DNA of 8,805 nucleotides from the NCBI GenBank assembly GCA_030621975.1, contig JAUXGQ010000037.1, forward strand, positions 1-8,805, written 5' to 3'. The position numbers were made by a program, and so were the translations under genes. The notes under the pieces are model-generated. The model saw nothing but the letters and a program-made list of their open reading frames with translations. It ran no database searches and was not told the origin of the DNA. Source of the stretch: Gammaproteobacteria bacterium. GTDB lineage: Bacteria > Pseudomonadota > Gammaproteobacteria > Chromatiales > Chromatiaceae. Positions 1 to 5,968 of the stretch are shown one piece after another; within the stretch, counting starts at the first letter, position 1, and every line of letters starts with the position of its first letter.

Positions 1-1776
1 AATGTCCAGTACGCCACTTTCATGCCGCGAGCCTCCGTAGAGGCCACCGAAAAGCGCATCCTGAACATGGAAAGGAGGCAGCGCCTTGTTGCGGCAATGG
101 CGTTTATTGCAATCTTCACCCTGGTGATTTTTCTGGTTTCCCTTCGATTGCATCGAATTATGCAACGTATTTCCGAATTCTCACAAAGCGTCTTACGCCA
201 GGCGCATCCTGTTATTCAAGATGCCAATCCACTTTTTCTATTGGATGAATGGATCAGGCAGTTTATCCACCTCGTGCTGGAGAAAAGGGACGAAATGCAG
301 GTCCGGTATGAGGCGGAAATACGGGAGACGGCGGCGCTGACGACGGCCATTATGGAGACGTCGCCGGATCCTATTATCACCATTGAGTCCACCGGCGGGA
401 TCATCGAGTTCAACCCGACGGCGGAACAGGTTCTGGGCTATACGCGGGAAGAAGCAATTAAACGGAAACTGGCATTTCTGGTGGTTGACGAGGCGGATCG
501 GAACAGGTTTCTTACGTTGCTGGACGAATGCCTGGTCGATGATCAATTGGAGGATTGCGAAAAGCGAACCGGAATCGTAGCGGTAAAGGCGGACGGGTCC
601 CGGATTCCCATGGATGTGGCGATCAAGCCGATACTGCTGGGTGCCAGACTGGTGTTTACCGTTTATCTGCACGACGTCACCGCGCGCCAGCGCACAGAGC
701 GGGAGGTACTGAGCCTGGCCAAGCTCGCCAGCGAAAGCCCCAACCCGGTGCTGCGCGTAACCGGGCGGGGCGTCATCATCTACGCCAATGCCGCCAGTGA
801 CCCTCTGCTGGCATACTGGGGTTGCTCCCGTGCCCAGACCTTGCCGCTTTACTGGAATAGACGGGTCTCCGACTCCCTGGAGCAGGGACGTCAGGAGGAG
901 GCGGAGTTGATCTCGGATGGCCGCATATACTCCCTGTTGCTGGTGCCTATCGTCGAACTCGATTATGTCAATATCTACGGGCGTGACATTACCGAGGTGC
1001 GCAAGGCGGAGCAGCAGGCGAGACAACACCAGGTGGAATTGGTGCATGTATGCCGGTTGTCGACCATGGGTGAAATGTCGACCGGGCTGGCCCATGAGTT
1101 GAATCAACCTTTATCCGCGATCGTAAATTTCGCCAGTGGCTGTATGCGCCGCCTGCGCAGCGGGCAGATACAGGAAAAGGCTCTTATTGATGCCATGGAT
1201 CAGATTTCGACCCAGGCCGAGCGGGCGGGTGAGATCATTCGCCGGTTGCGTGGCCTGGTGAGTAAGCAACCACCGGTCCGGAGCAACGTGGATCTGAATG
1301 ATATCGTCGAGGAGGTTTGCTCGTTCGTGGAGTTCGAGGCTAGAAAACTGGGCATTGCGATTAGACTTGAACTGAGCAGAAAAGGTCTTCCGGTCAGGGT
1401 CGATTATGTGCAGATCGAGCAGGTTTTGTTGAATCTCCTGCGAAACGCCATGGACGCCCTTCAGGAAGTACCGGAGCAACGGCGCCGGCTGGTGGTCTAT
1501 ACGGTGGCCGAAGGGGCGAAGGAAGTGCGGGTATCGGTCCGTGATTCGGGGGAGGGCATCGCGCCGGAACTCATGGACCAACTCTTCGATCCGTTTTTCA
1601 CTACCAAGGCCGGAGGGATGGGGATGGGTTTGCCCATAAGTCAAACGATCATCAAAGATCATAGCGGCAAAATCTGGGCCACATCCGATCCCGGTGCGGG
1701 CACGTTGTTCTCTATTGTTCTACCAACCCATATTGGATTTGCCAATGCGGAGAAACGATCAGGTATCAATCAATGA
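1..1776 (+). CDS. FixL/NtrB-type PAS-PAS sensor histidine kinase, 5' partial
   Basis: Membrane-bound sensor kinase that should autophosphorylate on a histidine and pass the phosphate to the regulator encoded immediately downstream. The frame is open to the first base, and the first ATG (22) has no ribosome binding site, so the N-terminus, probably a periplasmic sensor plus a first membrane helix, lies outside the window. Numbering from that ATG: one membrane helix at about 22-42; a HAMP-like or helical linker at 43-105; PAS1 at about 106-222; PAS2 at about 230-328; a HisKA domain with phosphoacceptor His358 in AHELNQPL; and an HATPase_c domain with the N box (NLLRNAMDAL, 471-480), G1 (DSGEGI, 508-513), F box (FDPFFTTK, 522-529) and G2 (GMGMGLP, 532-538). 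All catalytic boxes are intact. The H-box style places it with FixL/DctB-like kinases. PAS1 lacks the FixL haem ligand histidine (Phe163 at the equivalent place by eye), so the ligand is unknown. Confidence 0.93.
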   Translation, partial: NVQYATFMPRASVEATEKRILNMERRQRLVAAMAFIAIFTLVIFLVSLRLHRIMQRISEFSQSVLRQAHPVIQDANPLFLLDEWIRQFIHLVLEKRDEMQVRYEAEIRETAALTTAIMETSPDPIITIESTGGIIEFNPTAEQVLGYTREEAIKRKLAFLVVDEADRNRFLTLLDECLVDDQLEDCEKRTGIVAVKADGSRIPMDVAIKPILLGARLVFTVYLHDVTARQRTEREVLSLAKLASESPNPVLRVTGRGVIIYANAASDPLLAYWGCSRAQTLPLYWNRRVSDSLEQGRQEEAELISDGRIYSLLLVPIVELDYVNIYGRDITEVRKAEQQARQHQVELVHVCRLSTMGEMSTGLAHELNQPLSAIVNFASGCMRRLRSGQIQEKALIDAMDQISTQAERAGEIIRRLRGLVSKQPPVRSNVDLNDIVEEVCSFVEFEARKLGIAIRLELSRKGLPVRVDYVQIEQVLLNLLRNAMDALQEVPEQRRRLVVYTVAEGAKEVRVSVRDSGEGIAPELMDQLFDPFFTTKAGGMGMGLPISQTIIKDHSGKIWATSDPGAGTLFSIVLPTHIGFANAEKRSGINQ

Positions 1777-2405
1777 GTAAGTCAGAAACGGTATTCGTGG
1801 TGGATGATGATCAGGCTATGCGAAAGTCCCTCAAATGGCTGATCGAATCCGTGGGCATGCAAGTGGAGAGCTATGCGTCCGCCGATGAGTTCATCCGCAA
1901 CTATTATCCGGGTCGATCCGGGTGTCTTCTCCTCGATGTGCGAATGCCGGGCATGGGCGGCCTGGATCTGCAGGAGCAGTTTGTTCGGCAGAATATCAAG
2001 ATACCGATCATCATCATTACCGGTCACGGCGATGTGCCCATGGCGGTGCGGGCCATGAAGGCGGGAGCCGTGGATTTCATCGAGAAACCGTTTAACGACG
2101 AATTCCTCCTGGACAGCATTCGAAAAGCGCTCGCCCTGGACGTGCAGCAGAGAACCTTCCAGGCGCAGCGCGCGGAGATCGCCACGCGGCTTGCCCATCT
2201 AACTCCACGTGAGCACGAAGTCATGGAAATGGTAACCAACGGCAAGTCGAACAAGGAAATCGCAAATCAACTCGGTGTCAGCACCAAAACCGTGGAGGCG
2301 CATCGAGCCAGGGTGATGGAAAAAATGGAGGCCTCATCCCTGGCGGAACTGGTGCGCATGGTGATGGCCGCCAATGTCTACGAGGCGCCGCAACAAGGGT
2401 CCTGA
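1773..2405 (+). CDS. FixJ-family response regulator (receiver + LuxR HTH)
   Basis: Cytoplasmic two-component transcription factor of 210 aa, the usual FixJ/NarL length. Residues 1-120 form the receiver: acidic pocket Asp11-Asp13, phosphoacceptor Asp55 in LLLDVRMPG, switch Thr83, and Lys105 in IEKPF. Residues 121-142 are a linker. Residues 143-200 form a GerE/LuxR-type helix-turn-helix beginning LTPREHEVM, with the recognition region NKEIANQLGVSTKTVEAHR. The ATG overlaps the kinase stop codon (ATGA), indicating translational coupling and a cognate pair. Phosphorylation at Asp55 should relieve receiver inhibition of the HTH and allow dimeric DNA binding, as established for FixJ. The family and pairing are secure. 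The name fixJ is withheld because no nitrogen-fixation or microaerobic genes are nearby and the regulon cannot be seen. Confidence 0.95.
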   Translation: MSKSETVFVVDDDQAMRKSLKWLIESVGMQVESYASADEFIRNYYPGRSGCLLLDVRMPGMGGLDLQEQFVRQNIKIPIIIITGHGDVPMAVRAMKAGAVDFIEKPFNDEFLLDSIRKALALDVQQRTFQAQRAEIATRLAHLTPREHEVMEMVTNGKSNKEIANQLGVSTKTVEAHRARVMEKMEASSLAELVRMVMAANVYEAPQQGS

Positions 2406-2414
2406 TCAGGTATA

Positions 2415-2431
2415 GACAGGATTAACAGGAT
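2415..2431 (-). repeat. 17-bp dispersed repeat, copy 1 (left arm of an inverted repeat)
   Basis: GACAGGATTAACAGGAT on the + strand is the exact reverse complement of the 17-mer at 2527-2543. It begins 10 nt after the response regulator stop codon. Together with copy 2 it could fold into a 17-bp stem closing a 95-nt loop, which contains a smaller GCGCG/CGCGC stem (2462-2466 with 2481-2485). Confidence 0.85.
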
Positions 2432-2514
2432 CTTTTGTATTCTGGATATTGTGTATGGCCTGCGCGCACCTCAGGGTACTCGCGCTAATACCTGCATCGG
2501 TAAGTCACTTTCAA

Positions 2515-2543
2515 ACATCCTGTGACATCCTGTTAATCCTGTC
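2515..2543 (+). repeat. Dispersed repeat, copy 2, with degenerate 10-nt tandem units
   Basis: It contains ATCCTGTTAATCCTGTC at 2527-2543, identical to the copy at 4113-4129 in the same orientation and the exact inverse of copy 1. Just upstream, the same core recurs as acatcctgtg, so the element reads as 9-10-nt tandem units sharing ATCCTGT. Confidence 0.85.
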
Positions 2544-2568
2544 CATTCTTTCTGGGCGCACATCTCAA

Positions 2569-3981
2569 TTATCCTGCTCCTAGCGGCACCAGTTCGGTAA
2601 TGCCTCCGGCATTTTTTGCCTCGACCTTGGCGTACAGGTCGTACAAGGCGGCCTGTAGTGCCTCCTCGATCACCGGGTGATAGAAGGGCATGCGCAGCAG
2701 GTCACCCACGGTGAGTTGTTGCTGGATGGACCAGCTCAGCAGGTGGGCCAGGGTCTCGCCTTTGGGGGCGATCATCTCGGCGCCGAGGATCCGACCACTG
2801 GCCTTATCCCCGTAGACCCGCAGAATCCCTTTGTTCTTACCCATGATCAGCGCGCGTCCGACCGGGGCGAATTTGATCTCACCGACGGCGGTTGTGGCGG
2901 GATCCAACTCCGACCAGCGTTCACCCACACTGCACATATTGGGGTCGCAAAAGTTGATGTTGAGGGGCGTCTTGCGCTTGAAGGCCCGGATTTCATCGTT
3001 AACGGCATTGTAGCCGGCTATGCGGCCTTCATCGCCGGCCTCGTGCAGCACCGGCCGCTCGCCGGTCACGTCGCCGGCCATAAAAACCCGCAGGTCACCG
3101 ACCTGCATGCTGTTGCGGTCGAACTCCGGCATGCCATTGGCGTCCAGGGCGATACCGAGGGTTTCCAGGCCGAGGCCACTCAGATTGGGGACGCGGCCTA
3201 TACTGGCGAGCACCTTGTCGACCACCAGGTCGCGGTCACCCGCGGAAACCCGCAGCCGATCGCCTTCCCGGGAGAGTTCCGCCCGATGGCCCAGCCAGAT
3301 GGGGAACTCCTTGCCGATGATTTCCAGGGCTGCTTTACTGACCTCCGGGTCGTCGGCGCCGCCGATGGTCTGCAGTTGGTCGATGCCGGTGATTTGAACG
3401 CCCATTCGGCACAGTGACTGGCCAATTTCCAGTCCGATGACGCCGAGGCCGATCACGGCCATGGACTTGGGTAGCGATTCCTGTTCGAAAAGGGTATCGG
3501 TGGTGAGGACCAGGTCTCCGAAGGCCTTCCAGGGTTCGGGTACCAGGGGGCGGGAGCCGGTGGCGATAATAATACTGTCGGCGCGGATGTTCCGCGCGTT
3601 CACCTCCAGCAGACCGGGTTCCAGGAAGCGGGCGTAGCCTTCTATGAATTCGTCACCCATGTTGTCCGTGCTGTTGGAGAGCACGCGATCGACGAAGGTG
3701 TCCCGAAGGTCCTGAACGTACTCCATGGCCTCGGGTATATCCAGAGACATTTCCTGGTGACCGTCAACGCCAAAACGCCCATAGGTGGTGCGTCGGTGAT
3801 AGTCTTCCGCAACCTGGATCAATGCCTTGGACGGCATGCAGCCGACCCGGGCACAGGTCGTTCCCGGTTCGCCACCATTGATGAGTACAAAACGCTTGCC
3901 CGAACGTCGGACCTGGCTCAGTGCATAGAGGCCGGCGCTGCCGGATCCGATTATGGCTACATCGACGTGTGTTTCTTCCAC
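2569..3981 (-). CDS. Dihydrolipoyl dehydrogenase-like class I flavoprotein disulfide reductase
   Basis: Cytoplasmic FAD- and NAD(P)-dependent oxidoreductase of 470 aa, the normal family length. FAD-binding GSGSAG at 12-17; redox disulfide Cys43-X4-Cys48 in TTCARVGCMPSK; ATGSRP at 140-145; NAD-binding GLGVIGLEIG at 178-187, with Asp201 at the end of the following strand suggesting NAD rather than NADP; second FAD motif MAGDV at 301-305; dimerisation domain from about 340 with the catalytic pair His435/Glu440 (HPVIEE, like HPTLSE in E. coli Lpd). The chemistry therefore looks intact. The disulfide segment differs from the usual GGTCLNVGCIPSK, marking a divergent Lpd branch. No E1, E2 or lipoyl-domain gene is adjacent, so lipoamide as substrate is an inference; another disulfide or quinone is possible. 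The start codon is GTG, supported by GAGGAA five bases upstream. The gene is flanked by copies of a 17-bp repeat. Confidence 0.88.
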   Translation of the reverse strand: MEETHVDVAIIGSGSAGLYALSQVRRSGKRFVLINGGEPGTTCARVGCMPSKALIQVAEDYHRRTTYGRFGVDGHQEMSLDIPEAMEYVQDLRDTFVDRVLSNSTDNMGDEFIEGYARFLEPGLLEVNARNIRADSIIIATGSRPLVPEPWKAFGDLVLTTDTLFEQESLPKSMAVIGLGVIGLEIGQSLCRMGVQITGIDQLQTIGGADDPEVSKAALEIIGKEFPIWLGHRAELSREGDRLRVSAGDRDLVVDKVLASIGRVPNLSGLGLETLGIALDANGMPEFDRNSMQVGDLRVFMAGDVTGERPVLHEAGDEGRIAGYNAVNDEIRAFKRKTPLNINFCDPNMCSVGERWSELDPATTAVGEIKFAPVGRALIMGKNKGILRVYGDKASGRILGAEMIAPKGETLAHLLSWSIQQQLTVGDLLRMPFYHPVIEEALQAALYDLYAKVEAKNAGGITELVPLGAG

Positions 3982-3986
3982 CTTGC

Positions 3987-3992
3987 TTCCTC
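3987..3992 (-). promoter_or_regulatory. Ribosome binding site for the GTG start of the Lpd-like gene
   Basis: On the minus strand GAGGAA sits 5 nt before GTG at 3981. It supports the non-ATG start, which places the FAD-binding glycine motif at the expected distance from the N-terminus. Confidence 0.7.
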
Positions 3993-4032
3993 GAATCTAA
4001 ATGTATGCAGGATACTACGACGCTGGTATTTA

Positions 4033-4061
4033 TTCACCACAGCGACACGGAGTTAACGGAG
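4033..4061 (+). repeat. CACAGAG/CACGGAG-type dispersed repeat
   Basis: The sequence has the form TTCACCACAGCGACACGGAG followed by TTAACGGAG. From memory it matches a short element recurrent between genes in many environmental bacteria (consensus roughly TTCACCACAGAGACACGGAG plus further CACAGAG-like units). It lies about 50 bp upstream of the Lpd-like start. The match is a recollection, not a search result, and there is one copy in this window. Confidence 0.55.
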
Positions 4062-4091
4062 CTGGAATTCGCGTCCGGAAGGCAAACTTCA

Positions 4092-4131
4092 AAATCCTGT
4101 CAATCTTGTGAAATCCTGTTAATCCTGTCTA
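4092..4131 (+). repeat. Dispersed ATCCTGT repeat cluster, copy 3
   Basis: Four degenerate 9-10-nt units run in tandem: aaatcctgtc, aatcttgtga, aatcctgtt, aatcctgtct. The last two hold the same 17-mer (4113-4129) as copy 2 in the same orientation. The cluster ends 15 nt from the phosphoglucomutase stop codon, so it follows that gene's 3' end in transcription order and could also affect its transcript end. Confidence 0.85.
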
Positions 4132-4145
4132 AAATCCCAGGAAAA

Positions 4146-5780
4146 TCAGGTGATCACGCTGGGTTTACTGCGACCCGTGCGGCGTTCTATCTCCGCGATT
4201 TCGTTGGCGATGGCGATGAGCGGTCCCATGACCTGCTGGGTTTCCTGTTTCTGTCGCTTGGGATCGGGCTCGACGGCCTCGAGGTAGACCCGCAATGTGG
4301 CTCCCTCGGTGCCCGTACCTGACAGCCGGAAGACGATACGCGACCCGTCGTTGAAGCCGATGCGTATGCCCTGGTGTTCGGCGAGGCTGCCGTCCACCGG
4401 ATCCGTGTAGGCGAAATCGTCGGCGAATCGAACCCGGTAGTCGCCGAACGTGCGGTCTGGCAATGTGGAAAGTTGATCACGCAGGTGTCCGACCAGTCCC
4501 TCCGCGGCCGCCTTGTCCACGGCCTCATAATCGTGGCGGGTGTAGAAATTTCGACCGAAGCGCTGCCAGTGTTCGGTTACGATTTTCTCTACGGACTTCT
4601 GTTTGACAGCGAGCAGGTTGAGCCAGAACAGCACCGCCCAGAGGCCGTCTTTCTCGCGCACGTGGTCGGAGCCGGAACCGAAGCTTTCCTCCCCACAGAG
4701 CGTGATTTTTCTCGCGTCCAGCAGGTTTCCGAAGAATTTCCAGCCGGTCGGGGTTTCGTAGGATTCCAGCCCCAGTGCGTCCGCCACCCGGTCGACGGCC
4801 TGGCTGGTCGGCATGGAGCGGGCTACGCCGGCGATACCGCGGTCGTATCCCGGTATCAGATGCGCATTAGCGGCCATGATGGCCAGGCTGTCACTCGGCG
4901 TGACGAAACAGTTTTTGCCGAGAATCATGTTTCGGTCTCCGTCGCCATCGGAGGCGGCCCCAAAATCCACCGCATCCAGACCCCGGGTCAGTTCCACCAG
5001 CTCATGGGCATGGGCCAGATTAGGGTCCGGATGCCCGCCGCCAAAATCGGGCAGGGGCTGACCGTTTATAACCGTGCCCGGCTGCGCGGCCAGTTGCTGT
5101 TCCAGGATCTGTCGGGCGTAGGGGCCGGTGATCGCGTGCATGGCGTCGAAGCGCATGCTGAAGATACCGGAATTGAACAGCTGATGGATTCGTTCGAAGT
5201 CGAAAAGAGACTGCATCAGTTCCGCGTAATCGGCTACCGGGTCAATGACATCCACCCGCATGCTTCCCAGTGTGAGACTCGCGATCCGGTCCAGGTCAAA
5301 ATCCCCGGTTTCAATGGTACTATAGCGGTCGATGGTACGCGTGCGCTGGTAGATGGCCTCAGTAACGCCTTCCGGGGCGGGACCGCCATTCGGGGTGTTG
5401 AATTTGATACCGAAATCGCCGTCCGGTCCGCCCGGATTGTGGCTTGCGGAAAGAATGATGCCCCCCTGCGTCCTGTATTTGCGGATTACACAGGAGGTCG
5501 CCGGCGTGGAAAGCAATCCCCCTTGGCCAACAATGAGCCGAGTGACGCCGTTGGCGGCCGCCATGCGAATAATGATCTGTATGGCTTCGCGGTTGTAATA
5601 GCGGCCGTCACCGCCAGTTACAAGGGTCCCCCCGCTTAGATCTTCCTGGGTGTCGAAGATGGACTGGACAAAGTTCTCCAGGTAATGAGGCTGTCGAAAG
5701 ACACTGACCTTCTTCCGAAGGCCGGATGTCCCCGGCCGCTGGTCGTCGAACGGGTGGCTGCTTATGACTGCAACATTCAT
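4146..5780 (-). CDS. pgm: Alpha-D-phosphoglucomutase
   Basis: Cytoplasmic interconversion of glucose-1-phosphate and glucose-6-phosphate, linking glycolysis to glycogen and sugar-nucleotide synthesis. It is 544 aa, close to bacterial alpha-PGMs of the PGM1 type (about 542-547). All four domains are present: N-terminal PGTSGLRKK (16-24) for substrate phosphate; phosphoserine Ser113 in SASHNPGG; Mg2+ loop DGDGDR (278-283); sugar-specificity loop GEESFGSGSDH (363-373); and C-terminal phosphate-binding RLSGTGTEGATLR (485-497). The start is ATG at 5780, with AGGA 8 nt upstream. An in-frame GTG at 5822 would add 14 residues, but it lacks a ribosome binding site and would make the N-terminus longer than family members. 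No glycogen or exopolysaccharide genes are adjacent. It is divergent from htpG, and a repeat cluster lies just after the stop codon. Confidence 0.95.
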   Translation of the reverse strand: MNVAVISSHPFDDQRPGTSGLRKKVSVFRQPHYLENFVQSIFDTQEDLSGGTLVTGGDGRYYNREAIQIIIRMAAANGVTRLIVGQGGLLSTPATSCVIRKYRTQGGIILSASHNPGGPDGDFGIKFNTPNGGPAPEGVTEAIYQRTRTIDRYSTIETGDFDLDRIASLTLGSMRVDVIDPVADYAELMQSLFDFERIHQLFNSGIFSMRFDAMHAITGPYARQILEQQLAAQPGTVINGQPLPDFGGGHPDPNLAHAHELVELTRGLDAVDFGAASDGDGDRNMILGKNCFVTPSDSLAIMAANAHLIPGYDRGIAGVARSMPTSQAVDRVADALGLESYETPTGWKFFGNLLDARKITLCGEESFGSGSDHVREKDGLWAVLFWLNLLAVKQKSVEKIVTEHWQRFGRNFYTRHDYEAVDKAAAEGLVGHLRDQLSTLPDRTFGDYRVRFADDFAYTDPVDGSLAEHQGIRIGFNDGSRIVFRLSGTGTEGATLRVYLEAVEPDPKRQKQETQQVMGPLIAIANEIAEIERRTGRSKPSVIT

Positions 5781-5788
5781 GACGAGGG

Positions 5789-5792
5789 TCCT
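5789..5792 (-). promoter_or_regulatory. Ribosome binding site deciding the pgm start
   Basis: AGGA on the minus strand, 8 nt before ATG at 5780, favours this start over the upstream GTG at 5822, which has no comparable signal. Confidence 0.6.
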
Positions 5793-5850
5793 GCGCTCTT
5801 TAAAAACCCGATATTCAATCACAGTACTCGACGGTAATCGAGATCTTCCT

Positions 5851-5879
5851 GTTGAAAAGATGCTTTGGCGCCCTCATTA
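5851..5879 (+). promoter_or_regulatory. Predicted sigma32 (heat-shock) promoter of htpG
   Basis: GTTGAAA at 5851-5857 matches the sigma32 -35 element (CTTGAAA) at six of seven bases. After a 13-14-nt spacer, CCTCATTA (within 5871-5879) resembles the -10 element CCCCATNT with two mismatches. The start of transcription would fall near 5885, giving a leader of roughly 80-85 nt. Sigma32 control of htpG is established in E. coli; its use here is inferred from the motif and position. Confidence 0.65.
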
Positions 5880-5886
5880 AAGGGGT

Positions 5887-5934
5887 TTTTGGACCGCTGG
5901 TCCGCGAGAATCATGCTTTTGGTCCACTGAGCTA
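5887..5934 (+). other. Structured htpG leader: hairpin and tRNA A-box-like segment
   Basis: GGACC-GCT-GGTCC (5891-5903) is a perfect 5-bp hairpin after a T5 run. A second GGTCC (5921-5925) can compete for the same GGACC arm, allowing two alternative folds. On the minus strand, 5934-5924 reads TAGCTCAGTGG, which fits the conserved D-arm (A-box) pattern of tRNA genes, but no matching T-arm, anticodon stem or 3' acceptor strand follows. This is either a degraded tRNA fragment or coincidence within the 5' untranslated region. Confidence 0.4.
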
Positions 5935-5953
5935 AAGCCACAGAAATAAAATT

Positions 5954-5958
5954 GGAGG
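5954..5958 (+). promoter_or_regulatory. htpG ribosome binding site
   Basis: GGAGG, 10 nt before ATG 5969. Its last G falls within GCGGA (5958-5962), complementary to TCCGC (5901-5905) in the leader hairpin region. Partial occlusion by leader folding is possible but weak (5 bp). Confidence 0.7.
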
Positions 5959-5968
5959 CGGAAAGGCC

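Larger units (their letters stand above)
2406..2568. other. Convergent intergenic region with long-loop inverted repeat
   Basis: This 163-bp gap separates the 3' ends of the response regulator (+) and the Lpd-like gene (-). Its main content is the inverted pair of 17-mers. A bidirectional transcript-end structure is plausible from the position, but the loop is far longer than in a standard intrinsic terminator and no clean T-tract follows either arm. No small ORF with a ribosome binding site was found. Confidence 0.5.

Noticed and set aside
2677..3417. Open frame of 246 codons on the + strand within the Lpd-like gene
   Set aside because: It is the shadow of the flavoprotein coding strand, and its composition looks like a reverse-strand artefact.
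4092..4131. CRISPR array
   Set aside because: Units of 9-10 nt follow one another directly without unique spacers, and no cas genes are present.
4374..5639. Long open frame of 421 codons on the + strand inside pgm
   Set aside because: It is antisense to a fully motif-supported phosphoglucomutase, has no recognisable domain, and is explained by GC-rich codon structure on the opposite strand.
5781..5822. 14-residue N-terminal extension of phosphoglucomutase from GTG 5822
   Set aside because: There is no ribosome binding site before 5822, whereas ATG 5780 has AGGA at 8 nt and matches the family's N-terminal length.
5861..5943. Intact tRNA gene on the minus strand
   Set aside because: Only the A-box matches. 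The D-stem does not close, no proper anticodon or T-arm forms, and the acceptor strands pair over at most about five bases without CCA.
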